A stretch of 64,000 nt of DNA from Methylotenera_A sp031417915 (GCA_031417915.1 JANOWN010000051.1:11558-75557); one strand, 5' to 3'; counted from the stretch's first letter, positions 44,707 through 53,776 are shown. Numbers and translations: made by a program. The notes: a model not told the origin generated them from the letters alone.

Positions 44707-46158
44707 ATGCGTTCTACTTTTGAAAAATTTGGCTTGATTGGCTCTGGCGTGTTAATCGGCGTATTGATTAGCCTGAACTTCTCGGCATTGGCTGAAAAAG
44801 TTGCTACGCAACAACTGCCTATTGATGATTTGCGCGTGTTTGCCGAGGTATTTGGCAAAGTTAAAAGTGATTATGTCGAACCCGTTGAAGACAAAAAACT
44901 CATCAATGAAGCGCTCACTGGCATGCTGGCTGGGCTAGATCCGCACTCTACCTTTATGGATGCCGATGCTTACAAAGATTTGCAAGCGGGCACGCAAGGT
45001 GAATTTGGCGGCTTGGGTATCGAAGTGGCGATGGAAGAAGGTTTGGTAAAAGTGGTGACGCCAATTGAAGACAGCCCTGCTTACAAGGCTGGCCTTAAAG
45101 CAGGTGACTTAATTATGAAACTGGACGACACGCAAGTGCGCGGCATCACTTTAAACGATGCGGTGAAAAAAATGCGTGGCAAGCCTGACACCAAAATCAT
45201 CCTCACCGTATTGCGCAAAGGTGAGGCGAAACCGCTTACCTTTAATTTGACACGTGCGATTATTAAAACGCAAAGTGTTAAAAATAAATACATCGAGCCA
45301 GGTTACGGCTACGTGCGCATTACGCAGTTTCAAGAACACACTGGCGAAGACCTCGCCAAAGCCTTAAGTGCGCTGCAGGCGCAAAATAAAGGTCCGTTTA
45401 AAGGCTTTATTTTAGATTTGCGCAACAACCCAGGCGGCTTGCTGGATGCGGCTGTTGGCGTATCTGCTGCATTTTTGCCCAAAGATGATTTAGTGGTTTA
45501 CACCGAAGGCCGCGTAAATGATTCTAAAATGCGCCTTAGCGCTACGCCATTAGATTACGCACGTCGCGGCAAAGGCGATTACCTTAAAAACGTACCTGCC
45601 GATTACAAAAAAACGTCGATGGTAGTATTGGTCAATGCGGGCTCAGCTTCGGCATCTGAAATTGTGGCTGGTGCGTTGCAAGACCATAAACGCGCGACCA
45701 TTTTAGGCATTCAAAGCTTTGGCAAAGGCTCTGTGCAAACCATTTTACCGATGAACAACGGTAGCGCGATTAAGCTGACCACTGCACGTTATTTCACGCC
45801 AAATGGCCGCTCAATTCAAGCTAAAGGCATTGTGCCAGATATTATTGTAGAAGATGGCTCTGACCAATCAAACAACCTACACGAAGCTGATTTAGCCAAA
45901 CATTTATCGAACCCGAAAGATGCAGATAAACTACAAGTAGAAGCCAAAGATGCCGCCAAAGAAGCAGCAGCTAAAGCCAAACTGAATGAGAAAAAATTTG
46001 CCGAGCCACAAGGCCCGATTGAGCCAGCCAGCAAAGATGATATTCAATTTCAGCAAGCCATGAATGTGCTGAAAGGTTTGCCAGTGCAAAAAGCACCTGA
46101 AGTAAAACAAACAGAGGCAAAAGCTACTGAAACCAAGCCAGCAGAAGTTAAAAAATAA
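44707..46158 (+). CDS. ctpA: Carboxy-terminal processing protease CtpA (S41A)
   Basis: CtpA is a periplasmic/membrane serine protease acting on protein C-termini. From the ATG at 44707 there are 483 residues: an N-terminal signal anchor (about 8-28), a PDZ domain (about 85-170) and the S41 catalytic domain with the Ser cluster GSASASE (near residue 313) and the catalytic lysine in SFGKGSVQ about 25 residues later. A Lys/Ala/Glu-rich tail closes it. An ATG 15 bases upstream is a possible alternative start. A terminator hairpin follows. Confidence 0.94.
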   Translation: MRSTFEKFGLIGSGVLIGVLISLNFSALAEKVATQQLPIDDLRVFAEVFGKVKSDYVEPVEDKKLINEALTGMLAGLDPHSTFMDADAYKDLQAGTQGEFGGLGIEVAMEEGLVKVVTPIEDSPAYKAGLKAGDLIMKLDDTQVRGITLNDAVKKMRGKPDTKIILTVLRKGEAKPLTFNLTRAIIKTQSVKNKYIEPGYGYVRITQFQEHTGEDLAKALSALQAQNKGPFKGFILDLRNNPGGLLDAAVGVSAAFLPKDDLVVYTEGRVNDSKMRLSATPLDYARRGKGDYLKNVPADYKKTSMVVLVNAGSASASEIVAGALQDHKRATILGIQSFGKGSVQTILPMNNGSAIKLTTARYFTPNGRSIQAKGIVPDIIVEDGSDQSNNLHEADLAKHLSNPKDADKLQVEAKDAAKEAAAKAKLNEKKFAEPQGPIEPASKDDIQFQQAMNVLKGLPVQKAPEVKQTEAKATETKPAEVKK

Positions 46159-46175
46159 GGTATTTTTAATCATTT

Positions 46176-46212
46176 AAAGCCCTGCATGATAGCTTCATGC
46201 GGGGCTTTGTTT
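46176..46212 (+). terminator. Rho-independent terminator after ctpA
   Basis: Stem AAAGCCCTGCATGA (46176-46189) with TCATGCGGGGCTTT (46195-46208), one G-T pair, followed by a T-rich stretch. Confidence 0.85.
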
Positions 46213-46227
46213 TATGATGTACTTAAT

Positions 46228-46851
46228 ATGATTTCAGATAAATTAATTGCTACTTTTGACGCTGGTCTGCGCACCGTGTTTGCGCACGCGCACGCGGCTA
46301 GACCGCGTCCAGATGCGACCTTAGATGAACCCGCACTTGATGACGCGAGCAAAAGCCATGCAGCTGCGCTGATGCGTATTAACCATGTGGGTGAGGTATG
46401 CGCGCAAGCCTTATATAGCGGCCAAGCGCTCACTTCGCGCAGCCCGCACATTGTCAGCGCGCTGCAACACGCGGCGGCTGAAGAAACCGACCATTTAGCT
46501 TGGTGCGAAACGCGTATTCACGAGCTAGGCGGACGTAAAAGTTTGCTAAATCCACTGTGGTACGCAGGCAGTTTTACGCTAGGCGCTGTGGCTGGCGCGT
46601 TAAGCGACAAATGGAATTTGGGCTTTTTGGCGGAAACTGAACATCAAGTTTCTAAGCATTTACAAAATCATTTGAGCCAACTCGATGAAACCGACATTAA
46701 AACGCGTACAATTGTGCAACAGATGCAGCAAGATGAAGCGGCGCATGCCGCAGAGGCTAATCAGCTAGGCGCGAGCGAACTGCCGGTGCCAATCAAAGTT
46801 GGCATGAGGTTGGCCTCTAAAATCATGACGAAAACCGCGTACTATGTTTAA
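46228..46851 (+). CDS. coq7: 2-polyprenyl-3-methyl-6-methoxy-1,4-benzoquinone monooxygenase Coq7
   Basis: Coq7 hydroxylates demethoxyubiquinone in ubiquinone synthesis. From the ATG at 46228 it has 207 residues with the di-iron ligands of the Coq7 family: Glu in MRINHVGEVCAQALY, ExxH in EETDHLAWCE, and EAAH in DEAAHAAEA. The open frame reaches 46186, but that ATG is inside the terminator hairpin, so the internal start is preferred. Confidence 0.95.
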   Translation: MISDKLIATFDAGLRTVFAHAHAARPRPDATLDEPALDDASKSHAAALMRINHVGEVCAQALYSGQALTSRSPHIVSALQHAAAEETDHLAWCETRIHELGGRKSLLNPLWYAGSFTLGAVAGALSDKWNLGFLAETEHQVSKHLQNHLSQLDETDIKTRTIVQQMQQDEAAHAAEANQLGASELPVPIKVGMRLASKIMTKTAYYV

Positions 46852-46869
46852 TATTATTTAAGTATAAAA

Positions 46870-47187
46870 ATGCAAAAATTTAGTGATGTTTTGTTAACGT
46901 TAGATGCCGCCGATGACGTGCAACGCATTGAGCTTTTCCATGAAAATGGCGAATCTGCCGGCGTGATTGAAAATAAATCGGGAACTCAGGGTTCGCTAAA
47001 AGTTTACAATCATCTTTACAAAATGTATGGTGGCATCACGCTAGATGCGGCGGTGGAAGGCTTAGCGCTTTATGCCGAGCACACAGAAGATGCCGAAAAT
47101 TGCCCTGGCAAACACCCCAATGTGGATAGATTAATTGACGTGCTGGAAAACGAAGCACCACTTACCGTAAAAATAATTACTGTGTAA
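46870..47187 (+). CDS. DUF2322-like hypothetical protein
   Basis: The 105 residues are soluble and acidic. The pattern KFSDVLLTLDAADDVQRIEL, GTQGSLKVYNHLYKMYG and the C-terminal LYAEHTEDAE...PGKHPNVDRL resembles DUF2322 proteins of Proteobacteria. There are no membrane helices. It starts 18 bases after coq7 and may be co-transcribed. Function unknown. Confidence 0.7.
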   Translation: MQKFSDVLLTLDAADDVQRIELFHENGESAGVIENKSGTQGSLKVYNHLYKMYGGITLDAAVEGLALYAEHTEDAENCPGKHPNVDRLIDVLENEAPLTVKIITV

Positions 47188-47596
47188 GCATTTTTGAAAT
47201 GGGTGGATGATAAATCAGCTCAAGCAAGTGCCCGACTGGATCCAAACAATAAAAGCCATGCGAACCATCACGGTGCGTTTTTGGCACTTCAGTGATTTTC
47301 ACACCATTTTCCACAAAATACGCATACCACTTATTCACGTCTTCAGCCGTTTTCAACACAAATCCTATGTGATCCAAACGCTGTTGCGCCTGCGGCACAT
47401 AATCGACGCGGTGCAATGCAAACACATCGCCGCCGTTAGTTAAATACACGTTATCGGCGTCGGGCTGCCATTCAATTTTCATACCCATGATGTTGGTGTA
47501 AAAATCCACCGCGACTTCTAAATCTTTAATAAACAAAGCCACGTGGCGAATGCCTAACATACCATTTGGAATTGCTTTTTTTGGTAAATTAGTCAT
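47177..47596 (-). CDS. VOC family protein (glyoxalase/dioxygenase-like)
   Basis: The 139 residues contain a vicinal-oxygen-chelate fold: MLGIRHVALFIKDLEVAVDFY with the first metal His, LDHIGFVLKTAEDV with the second His, and DPVGHLLELIYH at the C-terminus with the Glu. The substrate is not known; lactoylglutathione lyase and extradiol dioxygenase relatives share this pattern. It overlaps the end of the DUF2322-like gene by 11 bases in convergent orientation. Confidence 0.85.
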   Translation of the reverse strand: MTNLPKKAIPNGMLGIRHVALFIKDLEVAVDFYTNIMGMKIEWQPDADNVYLTNGGDVFALHRVDYVPQAQQRLDHIGFVLKTAEDVNKWYAYFVENGVKITEVPKTHRDGSHGFYCLDPVGHLLELIYHPPISKMLTQ

Positions 47597-47604
47597 TTAA
47601 ATAG

Positions 47605-47644
47605 ATGCTCTGGAAGGCGCATGGATATTGGTCTGCAGGGTTAT
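47605..47644 (-). repeat. 38-bp palindromic element, copy 9 (between VOC and OsmC genes)
   Basis: ATGCTCTGGAAGGCGCATGG then ATATTGGTCTGCAGGGTTAT. Its right end includes the TAA stop codon of the OsmC-like gene. Confidence 0.82.
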
Positions 47645-48066
47645 GAATTTTGAGCTGGTTTTATCTCAAAATCGTGTGTAATTGCAACGCTTTTGCTCAG
47701 CATAATCGAGGCAGAACAATACTTTTCAGCAGATAATTTTACCGCGCGCTCCACTTGAGTTTCGTTTAAATTATTACCTGTAATCACAAAATGTACATGG
47801 ATTTTGGTGAATACTTTAGGAATTTCATCAGCCCGTTCCGCCACAATTTCTGCCACGCAATCGACAATCGGCTGGCGCGCTTTTTTCAAAATAGCCACCA
47901 CGTCAAACGAAGTGCACGCGCCCATGCCGATGAGCAGCATTTCCATTGGACGCATACCAATGTTGCGGCCACCATTTTCTAGCGCGCCATCCAGCACCAC
48001 AGCGTGGCCCGTTTCAGATTCGCCAACAAAACTGACGTCCTCAATCCATTTAATTCTAACTTTCAA
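47641..48066 (-). CDS. OsmC family protein
   Basis: The 141 residues match OsmC/YhfA-type proteins: VRIKWIEDVSFVGESETGHAVVLDG, MRPMEMLLIGMGACTSFDVVAILKKAR with the first reactive cysteine, and EKYCSASIMLSKSVAITHDFEI with the second. Such proteins reduce organic hydroperoxides or have related roles. Its stop codon is provided by the end of a palindrome copy. Confidence 0.9.
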   Translation of the reverse strand: MKVRIKWIEDVSFVGESETGHAVVLDGALENGGRNIGMRPMEMLLIGMGACTSFDVVAILKKARQPIVDCVAEIVAERADEIPKVFTKIHVHFVITGNNLNETQVERAVKLSAEKYCSASIMLSKSVAITHDFEIKPAQNS

Positions 48067-48079
48067 AGTAAATTCTCCA

Positions 48080-48198
48080 AAAATGCCAGCTTCTAAGCCA
48101 AACTAGGCGCGAACACAAAATAGGGTCGCCGCATATGGGTTATATGCAAGACATTATTTTTTGTGAGCAACAACGTATGGTAACGAAGATGTCATTTT
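48080..48198. repeat. ~120-bp structured TIR element, copy 2
   Basis: AAAATGCCAGCTTC (48080-48093) is complementary at 12 of 14 bases to GAAGATGTCATTTT (48185-48198). The internal hairpin is CATATgggttATATG. It fills the gap between the OsmC and FKBP genes and its right end touches the FKBP stop codon. Confidence 0.7.
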
Positions 48199-48674
48199 TA
48201 TTTAACGTCCAGCAGCTCTACGTCGAATATTAGTGTGGCATTTGGCGGAATCACACCACCTGCACCGCGTGCACCATAGCCCATTTCAGGTGGAATAATT
48301 AATGTACGTTTACCACCAACTTTCATGCCCGCAAAACCTTCATCCCAGCCTTGAATCACTTGGCCTGCGCCCAAATCAAAGTCAAAAGGTTGTTTTCTAT
48401 CTAAACTGCTGTCAAATTTTTGGCCTTTGTGGCCTTCGGCTTTCTCGTCGTAAAGCCAACCCGTGTAATGCACGCTAATGTGAAAGCCACGCTCCGCTTC
48501 GCGGCCTGTGCCAGGCTGTGTGTCAACTTTCTGTAGTTCAGTAATGCTAGTTTCTGTGATGCTTGATGTCATTGCGGTTTCCTGTGTTGATGTTGTTGGC
48601 GCGGTTGATTCGGCTTTGCACGCATTAAGCGACAATGCGAAAAAACCTGCCAATAAAATATTTAATAGCTTCAT
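48198..48674 (-). CDS. FKBP-type peptidyl-prolyl isomerase, lipoprotein
   Basis: From the ATG at 48674, after a GAAGGT site, the protein has 158 residues: a lipoprotein signal with lipobox LNAC, a Thr/Ser/Glu-rich linker and one FKBP domain with HYTGWLYDE, FDSSL, VIQGWDEGFAGMKVGGKR and ATLIFDVELLDV. It should catalyse proline isomerisation in the periplasm, attached to the outer membrane. A TTG start four codons upstream falls on the ribosome site and is rejected. Confidence 0.93.
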   Translation of the reverse strand: MKLLNILLAGFFALSLNACKAESTAPTTSTQETAMTSSITETSITELQKVDTQPGTGREAERGFHISVHYTGWLYDEKAEGHKGQKFDSSLDRKQPFDFDLGAGQVIQGWDEGFAGMKVGGKRTLIIPPEMGYGARGAGGVIPPNATLIFDVELLDVK

Positions 48675-48755
48675 ATTTACCTTCAATAATGGCTGATTTA
48701 TTAAGAAACGATATGATACCGCAAACTAGCTAAAGTTCGCGGAATTACAAGGTAG

Positions 48756-50159
48756 TTAAGGTTGCGAATGCACCCATTCAATCAATGCATCTTGCGCATT
48801 TTTGCTGGCCGCCGCATTGACATGACTCACCATCATCACCATCACGTGGCGGTGATTATTCGCGTCCAGCACGTAGCCCGCAACCGCGCCGACGCCATCG
48901 AGCGAGCCAGTTTTTAAATGCGCGCGGCCGTTGGATTGGCTATCTTTAAGCCGCCCCATCACCGTACCATCTTTAGACAATATTGGCAGCGAAGCCATGA
49001 GCTCTGGCATCACTGCGCTGTGGTAAGCACTTACTAACATTTGGCCTAAATGTTCAGCGCTGATGCGCTCGATACGCGATAAACCTGAGCCGTTTTCTAT
49101 GATCAGATCGCTAAAATTCATGTTTTTGCTCAACAGCCAAGTTTTAATTGCAGCAATGCCTTTGGCCTCAGTCGCGGGCGCGCTATCCTTCTCCGCAGCT
49201 AGCGTCAGCAACAACTGGCGCGCCATTAAATTGTTGCTCCATTTGTTAATATCGCGCACCACGTAACCGAGCGGATCTGACATTTGCTCAAGCACTTTCA
49301 CCGCGCTATACGGCATGCTTTCTTGCGTTTTAAGTTGTCCGTTAAAACTGCCGCCTAATTCTTTCCACAGTTTTTTGAAGGTAAAAAACGCATATTTTTC
49401 GTCATCAAATACGCTCAGCTCTAAATATTTTTCGCCGCAATCCGCAGAAAAAGTACCGCTGAATGTCACTGTCGCGCGATTGCCAGACGACTTTACGCTA
49501 TACGCCATATTGTTGCGCCAAGCGCCGCACGCAGCTTGGCTTAGCGTAATTTTGTTGATAATTTGCAGCTCTGGCAGCTCGAATTCTTGGCTGATATTGA
49601 CACTATTTTCAGTCGTCGCAAATTTAAAACTGGTGTTGCGGCCATTCACCAAAAATGCGCTGGGCTCTGCGTTGTAAGCACGCCAAGTTTCATTATCGAA
49701 TGTATTTCTACCACCCACATTTTTAGCAAAATAGCTTTTATCGAGAATCAAATCACCACTAATTTTTTTAATGCCTGCCTGTTGCAAACTCATCAACAAG
49801 CGCCAAAATTCTTGCGCCTTAAAACTCGGGTCGCCATAGCCCTTAATAATTAAATTGCCAGTTAACACACCATTACTTACATTGCCATCGAGATAAATTT
49901 CCGTCTTCCAGCGATAAGTCGGCGAGAGCATATCCAGCGCCGCGTAAGTGGTGACCAACTTCATCACCGAAGCTGGATTTAGGCTTTTGGCGCCGTTATG
50001 CGTCAATAGGGGGCTAGTCGCATCTACCGGCTGCACATAAATCGCCACACTGGTTTGCGGAATACCCGCCTGTTTTAGCGCATCAGCAACCGTGGCGGGC
50101 AGCTCGGCTTGCGCCGAAAAGCTTAAGCTTAACAGCAACAAAATTTGTATTATTTTCAT
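48756..50159 (-). CDS. dacB: D-alanyl-D-alanine carboxypeptidase/endopeptidase (PBP4, DacB)
   Basis: From the ATG at 50159 there are 467 residues with a signal peptide (cut after AQA) and the PBP4 fold: SVMK (SxxK) near residue 60, SNN (SxN) in INKWSNNLMARQ, and KTG in LKTGSLDG. PBP4 trims peptidoglycan cross-links. The open frame continues upstream into a palindrome copy and bioA, but the signal peptide fixes the start near 50159-50168, a few bases after the bioA stop. Confidence 0.93.
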   Translation of the reverse strand: MKIIQILLLLSLSFSAQAELPATVADALKQAGIPQTSVAIYVQPVDATSPLLTHNGAKSLNPASVMKLVTTYAALDMLSPTYRWKTEIYLDGNVSNGVLTGNLIIKGYGDPSFKAQEFWRLLMSLQQAGIKKISGDLILDKSYFAKNVGGRNTFDNETWRAYNAEPSAFLVNGRNTSFKFATTENSVNISQEFELPELQIINKITLSQAACGAWRNNMAYSVKSSGNRATVTFSGTFSADCGEKYLELSVFDDEKYAFFTFKKLWKELGGSFNGQLKTQESMPYSAVKVLEQMSDPLGYVVRDINKWSNNLMARQLLLTLAAEKDSAPATEAKGIAAIKTWLLSKNMNFSDLIIENGSGLSRIERISAEHLGQMLVSAYHSAVMPELMASLPILSKDGTVMGRLKDSQSNGRAHLKTGSLDGVGAVAGYVLDANNHRHVMVMMVSHVNAAASKNAQDALIEWVHSQP

Positions 50160-50172
50160 TATTTGCATATCT

Positions 50173-51480
50173 TTAATTAACTGCCCTGGAGACCGCATGG
50201 ATACTGGCTTGCAGGGCATTCATCACTTCATCTTGGTTAATAATGTAAGGCGGCATTAAATAAACGGTGCTACCAATCGGGCGAATCAGCAGGCCCTGCT
50301 CCAGCGCCGCAGCGTAGCAATCGCGCGCAAAATTTGCGTTTTTTGTGACAACATCAAACGCGAATATCATGCCCTGCCTTCTTAAATTCTCAATCGGCAA
50401 GTCGTTAAAATTCTGCATGTGTTGCCAAATAAAATCCGATGTTTCGCGATTTTTTTGCAAAATATTATCTGTTTCAAATATCGCCAAAGTCGCCAGCGCC
50501 GCGCTGCAAGCCAGCGGATTTCCAGTGTAGCTGTGGCTGTGCAAAAAACCTTTGGTCACTTTGTCATCATAAAAAGCTTGGTAAATTTCGCCTGTCGTCA
50601 ACACCACGGAAAGTGGCAAATATCCGCCTGTGATTCCTTTGGAAAGGCAGATAAAATCAGGGGTAACATCGGCTTGCTCACAAGCAAACATGCTGCCCGT
50701 GCGCCCAAAACCTACGGCAATTTCATCAGCAATTAAATGCACGTCATATTGGCTGCAAATCTCTCTAGCGCGTTTAAGATACGTAGGGTGGTACATGGCC
50801 ATGCCCGCCGCACATTGCACCAGCGGCTCTATTATAAACGCCGCTAATTCATGGTGATGTTCGCTTACATATTTTTCTAGCGCATCCGCGCAGCGCAAGG
50901 CATAAGTCTCAGCACTTTCACCCGCCTCTGCCAACCGAAAATCAGGGCTTGGCAATTGCGCCGATTGCATGAGTAGCGGCGCATAAGTATCTTTAAAAAT
51001 CGCGACGTCTGTTACTGATAAAGCACCTAAAGTCTCACCATGATAACTGCCCTGCAAGCAAGCAAATATGCGCTTCTCAGGTATGCCTTTATTTTGCCAA
51101 TAATGAAAACTCATTTTAAGCGCAATTTCCACTGCGCTTGCGCCATCGCTGGCGTAAAACGCGTGACCCAAACCTGTGAGTTTGGCCAGTTTTTCAGATA
51201 ACTCCACCACTGGCGCATGCGTAAATCCCGCCAACATTACATGTTCCAGTGTATCTAGTTGCAACTTAATTGCATCTTTAATACGCGGATTATTATGCCC
51301 AAATAAGTTCACCCACCACGAACTCACTGCATCCAAATAGCGCTTGCCTTCTACATCGTACAGCCATACGCCATTGCCGCGCGCAATCGGAATCAGTGGA
51401 AATTGCTCGTGACTTTTCATCTGCGTGCACGGGTGCCACACGGCTTGTTGACTGCGTTTTAATAGCGTTTGTTTAGACAT
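50173..51480 (-). CDS. bioA: Adenosylmethionine-8-amino-7-oxononanoate aminotransferase
   Basis: BioA converts KAPA to DAPA in biotin synthesis using S-adenosylmethionine. The 435 residues show the fold-type I aminotransferase pattern: WWVNLFGHNNP, GSYHGETLGALSVTD, LIADEIAVGFGRTG and the PLP lysine in LSKGITGGYLPLS. The C-terminal residues LQASIHAVSRAVN and the stop come from or border a palindrome copy. No other biotin gene is adjacent in the window. Confidence 0.96.
   Translation of the reverse strand: MSKQTLLKRSQQAVWHPCTQMKSHEQFPLIPIARGNGVWLYDVEGKRYLDAVSSWWVNLFGHNNPRIKDAIKLQLDTLEHVMLAGFTHAPVVELSEKLAKLTGLGHAFYASDGASAVEIALKMSFHYWQNKGIPEKRIFACLQGSYHGETLGALSVTDVAIFKDTYAPLLMQSAQLPSPDFRLAEAGESAETYALRCADALEKYVSEHHHELAAFIIEPLVQCAAGMAMYHPTYLKRAREICSQYDVHLIADEIAVGFGRTGSMFACEQADVTPDFICLSKGITGGYLPLSVVLTTGEIYQAFYDDKVTKGFLHSHSYTGNPLACSAALATLAIFETDNILQKNRETSDFIWQHMQNFNDLPIENLRRQGMIFAFDVVTKNANFARDCYAAALEQGLLIRPIGSTVYLMPPYIINQDEVMNALQASIHAVSRAVN
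50182..50219 (-). repeat. 38-bp palindromic element, copy 10 (3' end of bioA)
   Basis: TGCCCTGGAGACCGCATGGA then TACTGGCTTGCAGGGCAT. It codes for the C-terminal residues of BioA (ALQASIHAVSRA) just before the stop codon, in the bioA-dacB junction. Confidence 0.88.
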
Positions 51481-51547
51481 AACAGCATTTTATTCAAAAC
51501 CGCTACGTTAACAAACAAGTTTTACACAATAGTTGCTTACCTAACAA

Positions 51548-52753
51548 TTACTCGCCAAGTGAAATACCAAATCCTAATACATTTTGGGATCGGTTGTAAT
51601 CTAGCAAAGTTTCGCCATAGCCACTAGATGCCAGCACATGCAACTTAAGATAAGGATTATTAAACACGCGCTGTTGCAAATCGATTTGGGCAAAGCCTTT
51701 ATTGTCTGAGCGTAAATTATTGCGCAATAATAAAGATACCGCGGTAGCACGGCTTTCTGTTTCCCAGCGCACTGTCATATCACCATAACCCATGAATTTT
51801 TCAATGTCTGGGTTATCGTCGTCACTTTTATTTTCGGGGATACGCCACCAAGGACGTACCAATAACGAAATTCTATCTGTAAGCTCAAAGCCACCTTCTA
51901 AATAGACGCGATTCCAGCTTCTAGAAAGTGGGTTCGCGCGACCATTAGATTGATGCACAATACCTAAATTAAGCATGCGCGGTATGTAATCTTTTTTAAC
52001 GCCATCTACCTCGTTATCAATGCCTAATGACAAAATGAGTTCAGGCTCGTAGTTATTTTCACGCAGCGGTCGAGACGCCGCTGCATCAAACAATTGCCAA
52101 TAAGATTGTTGCGTATAAGCACCCCATAAACGTGAGCTGGTCACGTAAGGCAAATCGCGAATCAAAGGAATATTGTTGAGCATCTCTGATTTTAGGCTTA
52201 ATTGAAATTTCACATCTTTACTATCTAAATTTCTATCACCTGTATTTGGTCTGCTTGGGCTAGTAGGGGTGTCGTTTACATTGCTGTTGTAAGTTGCCAG
52301 CAAATAATTGGCTTTATAGGTTTCAAAATCGCTAATATCCCAATCGCCTTCTGAAGTTAGACGCCATTTTCTTTCTAAATAACTTAGGTTTTTGTTGGTT
52401 TTTTTAATGGCAATCGAGGCTTCTGGCAAACGTACATCAGCTGGCGCTTTAACATTGGTGGCGCTGGTAGCCAGCTCAACAGCGTCAGCTCCTATATTTT
52501 CAGAGCTTATAGTTAAAGCGCCATTTGTGGTTGCTGATGTTGCTTCTGCTTTTACTTCAATAGCGGGTGTGCTAATACTGTCAAAGCAGGCCAACCTTTT
52601 TTTGGCTTGCAATTGCGTGGGGTAAGTGTCTTTGCATTTATTTAAAGCATCTTCAATCGTCTGTATTTCTGCTGCTTGCAGACTTGCAGGTGCCATTTGC
52701 CAAATAAAAATGGCTAAAAATTTAGGCCATAAAATCTTAAAATACTGTGTCAT
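51548..52753 (-). CDS. pldA: Outer membrane phospholipase A (PldA)
   Basis: PldA degrades misplaced phospholipids in the outer membrane. The 401 residues have a signal peptide (cut after LQAA near residue 28), a region of about 110 residues with a KCKDTYPTQLQAKKRLACFD cysteine pair, and the 12-strand barrel carrying the catalytic site: His in VHQSNGR and the Ser/Asn of LSRSWNRVY, which match the PldA His-Ser-Asn triad. It is longer at the N-terminus than E. coli PldA. Confidence 0.93.
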   Translation of the reverse strand: MTQYFKILWPKFLAIFIWQMAPASLQAAEIQTIEDALNKCKDTYPTQLQAKKRLACFDSISTPAIEVKAEATSATTNGALTISSENIGADAVELATSATNVKAPADVRLPEASIAIKKTNKNLSYLERKWRLTSEGDWDISDFETYKANYLLATYNSNVNDTPTSPSRPNTGDRNLDSKDVKFQLSLKSEMLNNIPLIRDLPYVTSSRLWGAYTQQSYWQLFDAAASRPLRENNYEPELILSLGIDNEVDGVKKDYIPRMLNLGIVHQSNGRANPLSRSWNRVYLEGGFELTDRISLLVRPWWRIPENKSDDDNPDIEKFMGYGDMTVRWETESRATAVSLLLRNNLRSDNKGFAQIDLQQRVFNNPYLKLHVLASSGYGETLLDYNRSQNVLGFGISLGE

Positions 52754-52793
52754 CGTATCCTATTAACTCTCTATCGCGCATTGAAAAAATTCC

Positions 52794-53072
52794 TTATGGT
52801 GCAGGGTTGGTGTAGCGCAAGTGAATAGCGTCGACTTCTCTTAAAGTTTCGGGCGATAATTTTACTTGGTAAGCTGCAATATTTTGTTGTAGCTGCGCCA
52901 TATTAGTAGCGCCAATAATGGTGCTACCAACACACCAGCGATGATACGCAAAACTTAAAGCTAAATCTGTAGGCGAAATCCCACAGGTTTGTGCAAGCTG
53001 GCTATATGCTTCACACGCGGCGATGACGTTTGGTTTGGTGTAACGTTGCGCGCAGCCTTTAAATAGGGTCAC
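52794..53072 (-). pseudogene. Aldo/keto reductase, C-terminal remnant
   Basis: The 92 residues match only the C-terminal quarter of Tas-like aldo/keto reductases: ACEAYSQLAQTCGISPTDLALSF, a RWCVGSTIIGATNMAQLQQNI NADPH-binding region and LSPETLREVDAIHLRYTNPAP. The catalytic Asp/Tyr/Lys/His residues and most of the barrel are absent. No remaining part lies in the 60 bases upstream, so the gene was truncated by a deletion. It is unlikely to be functional. Confidence 0.8.
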
Positions 53073-53134
53073 ACTGAGCTAGCCGAACCAATTGCATAAG
53101 ATTTACTTAACACTCACTGGATTTAGCCAATATC

Positions 53135-53722
53135 TCAATGCAACACTTTTTTCACATCCGCGTCTGCCTCCAGTGGCGTAGATGCTTGCGTTTGGGCGCT
53201 GGAATGTGTAATCACGCCTAATTCCCAAGCCGCTTCTTTGCATGACAACTGCAACATATTACATAGCGCCAAAATTAATTCCTGCGTTAAATTTATACGC
53301 ACGGAAATGCCCTCTAAGCAAGGAATATCAATGGTTGGCGGTTTTTCTTCGTAACTTAACAGCACCAAACTAATCGCCAACATGGCACCATCGTTCACTA
53401 CAGCTTTGCGCGGTTGGTATTCTGTCGCAAAGTCCATTTTTTGCAGTGTTTCCACTACCTGCATTTCTTGCTTAAATTGTTCCACAGCTTGTTGTGGCGG
53501 GGTTTCTGGCTGTATCGAGGTCGCGCTTGGCAAGTGCGTTTCGCCATTCAGCAATTGCCACAATTGCTTGGTGATGCGGTAAGTCAGCCAGACCAATAGC
53601 TCAGAATTATCCGCCAGTCCTACACGCAACAACAGTCTATCCTGTTCAGCGTTATAGCCTAAATTAATTTGCTGAATGGCTGCTTCTGGCTTGGCTTCTA
53701 AAGCCGATTTGTCTGTCATCAT
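53135..53722 (-). CDS. Hypothetical protein (conserved betaproteobacterial type)
   Basis: Unrecognised. The 195 residues are soluble, with an N-terminal half containing INLGYNAEQDRLLLRVGLADNSELLVWLTYRI and a C-terminal half with RINLTQELILALCNMLQLSCKEAAWEL. No signal peptide, membrane helix or catalytic motif is visible. It lies just before the groESL promoter, in the opposite direction. Two adjacent ATG codons could start it. Confidence 0.65.
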   Translation of the reverse strand: MMTDKSALEAKPEAAIQQINLGYNAEQDRLLLRVGLADNSELLVWLTYRITKQLWQLLNGETHLPSATSIQPETPPQQAVEQFKQEMQVVETLQKMDFATEYQPRKAVVNDGAMLAISLVLLSYEEKPPTIDIPCLEGISVRINLTQELILALCNMLQLSCKEAAWELGVITHSSAQTQASTPLEADADVKKVLH

Positions 53723-53748
53723 AATTCTCTACTAATTTGTAATTGGCT

Positions 53749-53776
53749 CTTGAAAAAAATTAATTTAACCCCATTT
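53749..53776 (+). promoter_or_regulatory. Sigma-32-type heat-shock promoter of groESL
   Basis: CTTGAAA (53749-53755) and CCCCATTT (53769-53776), 13 bases apart, match the RpoH consensus (CTTGAAA, 11-16 bases, CCCCATnT). The site is about 100 bases upstream of groES. Confidence 0.8.

Noticed and set aside
45370..45405. GCGCTGCAGGCGCAAAATAAA in ctpA, encoding LQAQNKG.
   Set aside because: Only the CTGCAGGC part matches the palindrome; the centre and right arm do not.
46186..46227. Upstream in-frame ATG for coq7.
   Set aside because: The codon lies in the stem of the ctpA terminator, and the extra residues do not match Coq7.
51481..51547. Possible BirA operator upstream of bioA (GTGTAAAAC ... 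TTGTTAACG on the minus strand).
   Set aside because: Arms and spacing do not match the known palindromic BirA operator well enough.
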